Below are positions 1 through 13,098 of a DNA stretch of 64,000 nt, piece by piece. The DNA is taken from positions 20,530,126 to 20,594,125 of the forward strand of contig CAKAKS010000062.1 of NCBI GenBank assembly GCA_916700875.1. The letters run 5' to 3'. Every line of letters starts with the position of its first letter. The first letter of the stretch is position 1. This stretch comes from Sebastes aleutianus (taxonomy: Eukaryota; Chordata; Actinopteri; Perciformes; Sebastidae). The notes below the pieces were generated by a model. The model was given only the letters and a program-made list of their open reading frames with translations, had not been told where the DNA came from and searched no databases. The position numbers were made by a program, and so were the translations under genes.

Positions 1-3000
1 ATCGAAATGGGATGAAGCATTGAAGCAAAAGGAGCAGTGAGATGCACGATGAGCATGGTGCTCTGGGGGGATGATGAGCCACTTCAGATGGTGGATGAAA
101 GAGTAAGTATGCTGAGGGAATATGGGATGGGATGTTTTGTGATGCTGCTTCATCAACAAAATATCACATGATCGTGGTCCTGCAAGGTTATACCTTCCTC
201 TCCGAATGTTCCTGCATTCCATGAGCACACATTAAGAGAACAGAGAAAAAACACAAACATATCAATGACAAAAGGAAATATGACAAACTAATATTAACAA
301 ATTAATATTAAAATAACTATATTTTTAGAAGCATTTTATGAAGCTGATAATCTTGCATTAGAATTGCATGAAAGTTAAAGGACAAATAAACAATAACAGT
401 ACAACTGCACAAGAAAAATTTCAATAATTAACATTTAGAACAATTAAAACTTAGCATGAACAGGCTTTAAAGGGTAACTTTGGTATTTTTCATCCTGGAC
501 CCTATTTTCCCACGTATTTGTTTCTAAGTGACTAATGAGGACATTTTTTAAATTGGTCCTGTATTCAGGGGGAACGCTGTAACCAGCAGCAGCGAAACAA
601 GCTGTGAGGGTAAGTGAGCAACATCAATGTAACGTTACGTTCACTAAAAGTGCTTGTTTTTGCCACTGACAGGGTCAGATTGTTATTATAAGTGTCTGAC
701 AACATTATGGAAAGGACCCTACAGAGAAATAAAATGTTTTCTCTTACCTTTCACTTCATCCGCTCTGTTCGTTATTATGTCCAAGTCTCAAGGAGAAGAC
801 TCGTCGTGGCTCAAATAAATACGGGCGGCCAACAAATTCAAAGATTACATCCACATTGTGGAACACATCTAAATATTCAGCCATGACATTGAAAATCTTT
901 TAGATAACACTAAGCTACACTTTCTGTACTCCAACACAACAAACTCTGCCCGGCTGGCACTCACGTTTCCACCATAGGATGAATTCCACTATTCCACCCA
1001 TGTCTTCCAGCAACACATCACTTCTTCAGATTTCAGAACGAGACTTCTCCTTGAGTGTGACTCTTTCCATAATGTCTGACACTTATAATAACAATCAGAG
1101 CCTGTCATGGCAAAAGCAAACTCTTTTAGAGGACGTAAATGACAGGAGCCAGCTTGCACCGATAGCACCAAATTACAGCAAGTGAGCGGCTGCCGTCTAC
1201 GGCGCTCTCCCTCAATACTGAACTAGGTTCAGACATTGTTGTCCCTATTAGTCAGTTAGACACGAAAACATGTGAAAATAGGGTCTAGGTTGAAAAATAT
1301 AGAAGTTGCCCTGTAATGTGAAATGTGGACATGAAATCTGAATCAATATTTGACTCATTTTCTTTCATGTTGAACTGGCTTTTAGATTTTTTAACAAACA
1401 ATGACTCAGTCAGTCATTCGATCCATTATTCATCTACCAGTCCTCTCCAAAATCTTTCTTGCCAGATTATGATGACATCACATGCAGTAGGTCTACAGTA
1501 GTCATGGCCTCTCAGCCCCATAGAGTCTGACAAGGCACTACACCAGAAACTATTACACCCACCCTCTGAGCCAGAGGTCTGACTAGGAGAGAAAACTTCT
1601 TACAGCTCATGCACACATGCACAGACACTTACCTCTGCCCCTAAAAGGACTGATTACATGCTATAAGTTATTCAAATGTTGCTTTTCAATTAACAATTTT
1701 CAACAGCCACAATTATCTTATGAATCTAACTGTGAGTAAAGGAAGGGCAGTCTTTTTAGGTCAGAGTATAAGGAGTGAACAATAGCTAGCATGCACAGGT
1801 GGAACAGTGCAGAAGAAGCACATCAGCGAGTAGGGATGCACGATATACTGTATATCGGGCCCAACAAATTATCGGTTGATAATAGAAAATTTTAATTATT
1901 ATGTATTATTCCGATCATTTAAATTATAGCGGATAAATTAAATTAAATTAGATTAAATTGACTAATTAAATTAAATTAAATTAATTTTACCTAAATTTCC
2001 TTCAGGAGAAGAAGAAGATTTTGCACTACAAGTTTTTAGACGTACTTTACCAGAAAGAATAAAGGAACATTTAAGAGTCAGAACTGTTATTTGTTTTTCT
2101 TGTGTTAACAATAGTGATGTCAGTCAGATTCAAAGCAATGAAATATTAAATCATCCATATTTGCTCACTACATCTTAGTCTTTCTTACCCTCCGGTGTGC
2201 ATAAACTACAGGTTATGAACTTCTTTTTAAAATACAAAAATGTTAAATTATCGGTTATGTTATCGGTATCGGCTGAAAAAATCCATATCGTGCATCCCTA
2301 TCAGCGAGGGCATTTGGGACGGGGCTGCCTGTAGGAGAACTGGATACTGCAGGCTAAAAGAGCACCAAAGGTAAAACATATTTAAAAAGGGTGTTTATAG
2401 TAATCCACTGTAACCATTTTCATAAAAGGCTAATAATAAATCTAGTGGACTTGAGAGTGCTGCAGCGGTTCCTGGCAGATCAACATCTCGGTCCTGCCCT
2501 GTCATTACCCTAAAAGGGACTGAAATGTGATGTTTCGTATAGATTTTGACGCCAAAAAGCAGTTCAAGCATTTGCACGGTTGAGCTCAGACTCCCCATTT
2601 CCCCTCCCCTGGCTGGGCGATGAGTTGCAAACGGGCATCTAGTATTTGAGAGGGGTGAGAGTGGGAGGAGCGGGGGGTTCCTTTAGGTAGAAGCAGACAG
2701 GTACACAAAGGCATGCCAGAACTCTTACTTAAATCCCCATCCTGTTCCCCCTAGGACTATAGCTGCCAGGAGAATAGCACCTGCGATGGACCCTATTATG
2801 ATATTGGTGCCACTGGGACCTGCGCAGAGGAAGGAGGAGGGAGGAAGGGTGCGGAGGAGGAAGAGGAGGAGGAGGGGGAGGGGCAGAAACAAAACAACAC
2901 CACTAAAAAACACGTCAGAGGACAGCATCAACACTGTACATCAACAACAACAACTAGAGAGAGAGAGAGAGAGAGAGAGAGGCAGATGGTAAGATACCTG

Positions 3001-6000
3001 CAGACAGAGAAAGAGATGAAGGGAAGGAGGAGGATCGGGCACGTTGGGGTGGAGGTGGGAGAACGGGCGGGTGAGCGAGGGAGGTCAGGGAGACAACGGT
3101 AACAAAAAAACAAAAACAAAGGAGAGAGAGTTTTATTACTTTGTTCTCATTCCCCTTCTCCTGCTCTTTCAGCTGGACACCCTCTTGCTCAGGGTGGCTT
3201 TTTTGGCCCTATGAGAGCAGCAGCTCAATTGCTCTGTGTCATTGGCAGACTGCAAGAAAGTAAGGAAGACACTTGAAGATGGTCGTGCCTGCAAGACATA
3301 CAGTACTACCACATACACACACACACACATACTGTACACACACATATGCTCTAAAACGTGTTTCAACACACACCCACAATCTTCCAACATTGAAACCAAG
3401 ACTCAGCAGGAAGAAAAAACACTGTGGGGTCTAAATATTGATGTTATCTTTCTCACAATACTCAGGTGAACTACTCTTTGTGTTTGAGGACGAGATATTG
3501 TGCTCCGCTTCAGTACATAGAGAAGCTACAGTGATGAAGGGTAGAGAGTATGAGGGGGATATGAGAGGCAGACAGAAAGAGAGACAGGGGCAGCAGTTTG
3601 AGAGGCGCTATGGACCTTTCTTCTCTGGGCCCGTTGGGACTGTCGGCTCAGGGATGGGATCAAAGACGCTGCAGTCCTTCCCTGTGTAGTCCCTGTCGCA
3701 GATACACTTCACCTCATTACTGCAGGTCTACAAGAGACAGAGAGAGAGATGAAAGTCAATTGCAATAGCTACTAATAGAAAGAGACAAGCAGAGAACAGT
3801 GTTAAAACGACTATGACTAGATTCTTATCTTTTAAGATTCTGAATTGATTCATAACTTCCAAAAATCGATTTTTAAAAGCTTGTTTTTCTATAAAAGAAC
3901 CTAGATATTGTTACTGATGGACAATACACACCAAGTCAAAGTTGTGACAAGCATTATTGTGTGATTTGTAAAAAAAAAAATTAATCACATAATATACCAT
4001 TTTTACAGTGTTATTTTGTTTACAATTTATTTTCTAAAGTTTCTGAGAAATAGAAAGGCAGCTAGCCTACCAATTGTATTTATGTAACAGGCAGCATTTT
4101 TATTTTTGCATAACTTCTTGAAGTCACTGAAAATTGAGAAGTACTAATTAGTAGAAAGTGTTTATAGTTTCAAGTTTATTTGTCATATGCATTTAAAAGT
4201 ACAGTGTACAGTGAAATGCAATGAAATGCATTTTACCCTGGCTCTCTCTCAGCCCTTAAAATCTATAAGTACAGTTGATAAATACTACAATAAATAAGAC
4301 AATACCTAAGAATAAAATTATAAAACAACCTAAAACATCCATAAAACAATCCACAGCTCTGCATTCATTTAGTGCTACTGTTCAGTAGTCTGACCGCCTG
4401 AGGGTTTATCTGTGCAAGTTTAACACTAATAAATGTTTAATGTAAGGTATGTCTTGTCTTATAACTATGTTGTTTAAAGAGAATAAACATACGGTTTAAA
4501 AACGAAGCTATGACCTCAGTAATAAAAGAACAACTGAATTTTTTCCTTCAATGTCACCAAAAATGTTATGAGCTTCATAAAGATAAATATTATGGCAAGT
4601 ATTGCACTAGATTACACAGCTGTGACCACTGTGTGCATGTAACTTCTATGTCTGAAAAACGTGAAGTTGTGAGCTTTTTTACCCCGTGGTCGGAACAGAT
4701 GCGTCCATAGTTGGATCCCGAACAGCTGCTGAGGTTGAACGCCGCCACAGGGAGGCAGCGTCGCTCCAGACACATCATGTTGGGACCACAGGGAGTGCCT
4801 TCCTCCACATAGCCCAGGTCTGATCCATCCTCCAGCAGAGCATGGCCGCCTCTGGGTGAAGCATCCAAACATGTCAGAGAGGTGGGAGAGTAGGAAAATT
4901 AGACATTTAGGGACACATATTCTCATTTTCATACTATGTTTGTTGTAGCTGATGCCAGATGCCAGATGGACGTGACCCACTTACCTGCAGTCCAGGTACT
5001 TGTTCTGGTGGTAGAGGGTGAAGCTGGTCACCTCACCCTGCAGGTCTCCAAACTTTGGCTTCATCGTCACGTTGGCACAGAACAGGAAGCCGCATAAGAC
5101 ATCCCTAAACAGGAAAAAGTGAATGGCAGAGAACAATGGGCATCAAACTTGGACTGTGTTCACAATATTCCACCTCTTTCTGTTTTCAAAAGTTGAACTT
5201 TTAAGTCAAGAACACATTGTGGGGGCTTCTAATAGTCATTATGTTGCTGCTATGTTGGCGTTGGCATCGGCTGGGTAACACACAAACCAACAATGTTCAG
5301 ACGTTTACCTTTGCCGTTAGCTGCTTGCATTCAGGTAACACAATCGAAGACAGTTTTAGGTAGTTTAATCCAAGTTAAGTCACTTATTATGCTACCTGCA
5401 GATGCTATGACCACTGTCAAAACCTGTATGCCTCCCAGCATGCAACACACCTAGCTGCAGTACCATCCCTTCCTGTATAAATGCAGTCCTATTATAGATG
5501 ACTGCCACCCAGTGCGCAAAAAAGGTATCACATAAAATAAACATAAATGCAGGCTCTTACACACGATTTGGACCATTTTTGGTGCTCCAGTTATAACAAA
5601 GGCTGTTCACACCAACATGGCTTCAGCTTTCAGAAAGCAACGGTACGGCCCCTATAGGTGTTTTTAATATTTTCTTTAAAAAAATTGACACTGAAATGAC
5701 AGAAGTGGAAGCTATGTGTTGTCTATACAGACATACAGCACTTAATAATAGAAAAATATAATATTGGTTGGTTTCTATTAAATTCAGTAAAGACTCAAAC
5801 CTGAGCAATATCTGCAAAATAAATGTAGTTGAAGTACCACTTTTTTTGCAAAAAAAAAAGCTGAATAGAGTGAACATTAACATCTTAATTATAACTCTAT
5901 AATGATAATTTAATTAATTAAAATGGAAGGATCTTGTAAATGAAATATATGAAATGGAAAAAAATTACCATGACAATTAGAAATCAAGATCATGTCTTTG

Positions 6001-9000
6001 AAGAAAGATGGGAAACGTGTGAGGTATATAACAGACAAGATTTCTAATGATCCCCCGGTTAGATGTGTCAACTAAGACGATTACATGTGTGTACATATGC
6101 CACCTGGTTGTTTCTTTCTTTCTTTATCCTCTGACATGAATTTATCAGCTACCTGTCAACTATCTATTATGTAATCAGTTCTTTTATTTTTTTATTTTCT
6201 CCCGTTTGTCGTTGATTCTTTTTTTATTTTATCTTATTTGTATTTTATTATATTTTGTCGTAAGTTCTGTGTATATGATTTCTTAAAATGCAAATCAGTG
6301 AACACACTCTTGTTCTTCCATGAGAATATCAGCCAGGGGAATCAGGATGGTGCGACTCACGGCTTGTTGCACTGCAGCCAGCCCTGGCCTTCAGGACCCG
6401 GACCACAGTTGCCTTTCTCCGTCCCCTCAGCGTTCAGCTTCTCATAACAAAACCTGTCTGCTGAATCTGGGAGGGCAAACAAAGACGCTAATTGGACTGC
6501 TGCAAGTCGAATGAGACTACAAAGCCATATATACAACATTTCCAGGTGCAAGCTGCATGCTGCTCTATACTTACTGTAACCCCAGAGTCCCCTACACTGT
6601 CCATCACGCGTCCTGCACCGTCCACCGTAACAGCGACCCTGAAGAAATGAGACAACAATAATAAAGTATACGCATGGTACCTGAAAAACACAATATACTC
6701 CTGGGAACACGACACAAAAGCTTAAAATTGGAGGAATTATATATTTTTGTATTCTGAGATGCACTCAAACAAATAACAAGAAGTTGAAAAAAATTGGAAC
6801 CTCCAAAGGTAAACAAGTGGCTGGAAACAGTAGAAGACATATATAGAATGGAAAAGGTAATTTATAAAACCAATAAGAAAGAAAAGTTGTTGGAAAAAAG
6901 ATGGGCCTTCTTTAAATTAAGTATATTATGGCATATTATAAGAAATATTAAATGGATCACGTTTTGTGAAGATCTTTTAAATAATATACATGAAACTGTA
7001 ATAGAAAGTTGAAGCACCAGTAGATGCATTAAAATGAACCATTTTCCCTTTTGTTCTTTTTAAAAAAAAAATGTCTCTTGGTTATTCTATTTATTTTTTG
7101 TTTATTTGTTTACGTTTGCACCTATTATCTGTAGATGAAAGCTAAAAAATGATAAAAAAAAATATTACAAGATGTTTAAATAATGTAAAGGACAGGAAAT
7201 GTATCAACGATATACATTGACAAAATAAAGTATATAAAAAAACAGTTATCAAGTATACGTAAGCGTGAGCTGCAGACTAGAAAACATGCCACAAACGTGC
7301 CCTTACCTGACTAGTATCACACATGTAGCCATCCAGCCTGTGCACATTATGAGGACACTGCAAAACAAGAAAAGTACTTCATGTTCTGGATACTGCGGTT
7401 CATCTTGCAGTTTGTTTTTTTTTACATCACAGTTAACTGTACCTGGCTGGAGTCTCCGGTGCAGGTCTCTGGGATGTCACAGTCGTTCACAGCCTCTCGA
7501 CATACCACGCCTCTCCGCTCATACTAGGTCACAACATAAAAGGGATCAAGTAAATGCTGGATAAGTCATATACAGTAAGTAATCATACAGGCTGTAGACA
7601 TAAGTAGCACTCAGCAGAAACTTTTCTTTTACACATTTTAATTGCATTCAGTTTAACTTCCCTTAAATATTTCTTGTGATCTATATTTGGGGAATAGTAC
7701 TGTATACTTATATAGTGGGGCGCACAACATGAATTGGTGAGTTGCCACTTAGTTGAAGGTTGTAAACGTTGAACTCAAGCCACAACATATTTCTAGAACT
7801 GATTTCCTATTCCTGCCGTCCTGATGTAACCTGACTCGCCAGATGGTTTGTTACACAGAACCATCTGAGAACCCGTCATTGGAAACTGTTTGGCATGCAG
7901 GGCAGGAATTTCATGGAGGCCATGAGGGCCACGGCTGCCGTGCCCCTCAAAAAATTATATACCGTACAGCCACAGTGGCCTTGATGCCTCGCCCGCCCAA
8001 GCTGATTCCGCCGTTTTCTCCTCTGCCTCTTTCCTGTCAATACGGGGTTTTAGACACCAGTGTTGTGATTCTGAATTCAGGCAACATCAAGTGGGACGCT
8101 GCGCATATAACCAGTGGTGGGTTTGATCTCCAGCCTGGTATGAACCGCAGGAAAACCGTCTATTTATGATGATAGTTTGACACAAATGTTACCCCTAGAT
8201 TCCACCAGAGGCCGCCGGAGCGCTTTTCAGAAGCGTCCCAGAAGCTTCTCTCCGCTCTGCTCTGCTAAAAATATGCGCCTAGTCTATTTATTTATCTGCG
8301 CGATATACAGTGTCTCCTTCACCATTTGAGGGTGTGATAATATGATTAAAAAGTTATTTTTATAAAACGGTCACTATATCCTGACAGTAGTGCATGAGAC
8401 AGGTAATCTGAAAAGAAATCATGTGCCTCTGTGTCCTCTGGTGCTCCTAACGGCATCTGCAAGATTTCACAGACCGGAGGAAAACAACCAATCAGAGCCG
8501 AGCTAGAGTCTGCGGTCTCTGAGCAGCTGTCAATCAATCATGAACTCTGACTAAACGGTCAAACTAGGCAACGCTGATCAAATATGAATCAATATTCTGT
8601 TACTGTAATGCCTATTTCTCACGTCAAATGTTTTCAGAAACATCTCGTGGTGTACTGTTTAGCTGTAAAATGAGAATGTTTGTGACTTGGCCGCTATGTT
8701 GAGATCAGTTGAGGAAATACCAAGCACCGCCCACCAGCCTCTTCTTCTCATATAAAGACAATCGACATGCTGTATTTACTAATTATATTAAGTTCACTTT
8801 TTTTAATCCTTGTAATAAAGGTAGACTCACCTTGCAGCTGCTGCAGCAGAGTCCGTTACTGCACATGGCATCGTGGGTAAGTGTGCACTTTTTACAGCAG
8901 GCTCCTCCACTACGGACGCACTCCTGCAGACACAGACATGAACACAAACCTTCAGCTCTGCTCCAGAAAATAGCTTTAAGAGCTGGTTTTCATGCATGAT

Positions 9001-12000
9001 GTCCAAATGGGTACTCACCACCTGGGATCCACAATCACACTCTTCCCCTGGCTCCACAAAGCCGTTCCCACACTCTGGAGGGTCCAACAGCTGAGGGAGA
9101 CAGAGACAGACATATATATGTAAGTGGGACACAGATGGACGAGAGATGAAACGTGTTAGTAATATAGGAGAATGTTGGCTGGAACACAGAAACACTAATA
9201 TGCATTACTTAAAGGGATAGTTGGGTGTTTTGAATAGGAGTTGTATGATGTACTTGTCCATAGTCAGTGTATTACCTACAGTAGATGTCTGTCGACACGC
9301 CCCCAGCTTGGAGAAGCAGACAGGAGTTACCGCACGGGAGCAAAGCAATATACAGCTGTGGACGGGGCCGGCAGCAAAACATATTATAGCCTCCTAAAAA
9401 AATCAATATCAGTTAACAAGTGTACGCTATATTTAGAATATTTTCACCGCTTTACCTTGCTGTCAGACAGACGTTTCCGACGGGGAACTGATGGCAGTTG
9501 TATCCATCTATGCTCTTGCCAAATCCACCAGACTACATTGAAAAAAAGTGTAATTTTTACCCCGCAGAACATAGAGGTTGCTGGTCTACCGCTGCCTTGA
9601 TCGGTTAGTTAGTTTGTGTTATTGTGTGACTTTGGTGAATCCAAACTAACTCTTTAAAACACCAAAGTCACACCATAACACAAACAAACTAACCGATCAC
9701 AGCAGCGGTAGACCAGCAACCTCTATGTTCTGCGGGGTAAAAATTACACTTTTTTTTAATGGAGTTTGGTTGCTTTGGCGTCGTAAACATAGACTGTATA
9801 GCCGTCTCACGGCAAGGTAAACCGGCGAAAATATTCTAAATATAGCGTACATTTAAACTAATATAATTTTTTTTAGGCAAGCCTTTCTTTTAGGTGGGTA
9901 AAATACGTTTTGCTGCCGGCCCCGTCCACAGCAGTCCATTACTTTGGTTCCGTGTGGTAACTCCTGTCTGCATCTCCAAATTGAACTGTCATCTACTGTA
10001 GGAAATACACTGACTATGGATAAGTACCTCATACAACCTCACTTCAAACTATCCCTTAAAAAGAAGAAAACAAAAAATATTCAATGCCCTTGTAAGTACG
10101 TGTTTTCCGGTGGAAATTAGACTACAAGAATAATTAATTAGTCTATAAATAAGATGCTCCTCTCACACCACATCGTGAATCCCCACATGGCCCTCACCTT
10201 GTTTGGCTTGTTGAAGAGGCAGCTCCCGCCCCCCTGGAGCAAGAACTGGATGTACTCATCAACACTGCAGCGAGAAAACTTTCTGGGCAGATAGAATCTG
10301 TGTTCACACACACACACACACAAAGATCGAGACCAGGACATAACAAAAAAACTTAAATAAAAACAGCACAATGCTTTTCTGCCAGTAAGGAATGCCAAAA
10401 TCTACTGTGGGTGTCTGTGCCATCACTTTGCATTCTGACAGAAATGTTACCATCTGTAGTAGGATATTACTCAAATGAATAATTTAAAACTGTATTGTTC
10501 CATCTGGTAAGGCGCACCAAAATCCAGATCATGCATACTGTATAGTAAATACTTTATATTCAATTTGCAATTCTTTCAAGGTGGTTGGCACGCAGATGTC
10601 TGATGTTTCAACAAATTCTCTGAACGCATCAAATACAAGCTGTGATTTTCACAGGCTTGGCTCAGTAAAAGTCAAAGCATCCCTCTGTTACAGGTGTTAA
10701 ATTGCCTAATTGAGTGAAATGAACGGAACAAATCGCAGCTTAGAGGGAGAGCGACAAGAAAACAGTCCTGCTGTTTAATCGTGTCAACAAACAGAGAAGA
10801 GATTCATTTTTACAGATGTGTTGTGTTTTTTATGTTGTTGTTCACTTCAGTGTGCTATGATGTGGATCTTTACCCCGTGTCTTCCATGATGCAGCCCAGC
10901 CAGTTATCTGGGCACCTGCAGTCTCCTGTGAGGAAGACCAGGAGGAGGAAGAAGAGCATAGATGAGAGGGGGAAACTTAAATGAATAACGCGTGGTGATC
11001 AGCATTACAACCCAAGCTGTGACTCTTCCCATGCTGCAGCAAGTCTCGAGAAAAAGACTTATGTTTGACAAAGAGGAATAGACTTTCCATAGACCTGATA
11101 CCTAGTGACAGAGGTGTGGAGAGCCTACAGTGTGTGCACTGAGCTCCTGTCCTGGCATTGAATAATAGACCTGATGGCTCTTCAACATTAATCACTGAGC
11201 CCATTGTTCAATGGCAGCAATGCTCTAACCACCACCCCCTCCTTCTAGGACGCAGGTGACTAATCACCTAATGGAGAAGTCTAATTACAGAAGAGAACTG
11301 GACAGGGATACCAACACCCAAAGCTCTGTCTAACACCCGTCCCCCCCTGCCTCGATCCTTCCCACACTGATCTCGCTCTCTTTGATAATTTATTCAGTTC
11401 AACCTCTGGTTTATAGATCTCTCTATCCTCCCTTCTGCATTATCAGGCTTTCCTGTTGTCTTTTACCTGCAGCGTTGCGTATGTTGTTCCACCTCATGCC
11501 GATGTTTTGGCCAAGACTCTGGCACAAAGTGATGGCCATCGCTCCTACATTCCCATACTGCAACAAACACACATAGAATCCACACAGGGGAGTTTTATTG
11601 TGAGGTGATGGGGACAACACTGATATAAAATCCTAAAGGTGACTTGGGTTGCACCAACCAGGATGTACTTAAAACCAGGATTAAAGTAATAAATAGTTTG
11701 ACATTTTAGGGAAATAAGTGTGTTACCTTTCTTGCAAAGAGTTAGATGAGAAGATCAATACCACTCTCTTATGATAAATATAAGGCTACAGCCAGCAGCC
11801 AGTTAGCTTAGCTTAGCACAAAGACTGTCAAGTCAAACTTTATTCATATAGCATGTTTAAAAACAACCGCAAAGTGCTGAACATGTACATAATTAAAATT
11901 AATACAAAGCAAGCAACAATAAAAACAGAGTAAAAACAATAAACATAATGTGCACATAACGGAAGTAAAAGAGTTGCAGCACAACAGAAGATAAACTTAA

Positions 12001-13041
12001 TCAAACGCCAGGATTCTGTGGTCCGAGCTGTTTTAATATTAAAAAGTAAGATGTTCGAGAGGTTAGGGGCAGCCACCGCACAGGCTGTTTTTAATAATCA
12101 CTGACATAAACACCCCCCACACCCCGTAGCATTTAATGATTTAACGAGTTTTTTTTCCATAACAACAGTGGCATTATGTAAATAAACTGGCATTTAAAGG
12201 GTTAAAGTTCTGAAAATTAATGAATATTTGGTAGTTATGATCAGCACTGAGGTTGGTTAAAAAATTTAACTCAGTGAAAGTGGAAAATAATATCATTATA
12301 TAATTTCATGGCAGTTTTTTGACGCAGAAACTTTTGTCGTCTAAGGACATCAGAGCAGATCAGAGCTTTTTTAATGGGATGCACAAGGGTTAAACTTATT
12401 TGTATTTATCAATGGTTTCATTTAAATTGTGCAACAAAGATGAGATAACATTTTAATCTGGTTTAATCACTTTGATTTAAATTTAGCTAAACCATAATCT
12501 ATAGTTTAAAAGAATCCCTGTTGGTGCAACTGAAAATATAACCTTTTTAGATTTCCCTCACCTCGTTGATGCCTCCTCCCCTTGTTAGAGAGCACACTCC
12601 TCCTGTGTAGGCCGTCCCACTGCGGCTACTTTGAAATGTTCGCCCTCTGAGGTGCAAAGGAAAGACACCATAATTTAGAATAAAACCTCAACAAGCACCC
12701 AAACATCAAATAATAACATCAAATAAGCCTCAATTCTCAGGATATTAGATTCCTCTTACGAGAAAAGATTGACGACGTCACTCTGATCTTTGATGTTGTC
12801 CTTCCTGTATTTCATGAAGTTCTGCAGCGTTATCAATGGATCTTCAACTACTGGAATCATATTTTTAGAGTTCCAGGTCTCCATGGCAACCAGCACGATC
12901 CTCGTGTTCAACTGCTCCTTGTAGATCTGGGGACCGAAAACGCCCATCAGTTAACCTCTTTGTTGGCATGACACCTGTGCTGTGAACACTGTGTGTGTGT
13001 GTGTTATCTGGGATAATATACACACACTTCTTGACAGGTGG

Positions 13042-13098
<57 letters not shown>

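Noticed and set aside
9241..9600. 119-codon open frame
   Set aside because: Inside the foldback element. The same sequence appears inverted on the other arm and in the copy at 20 kb.
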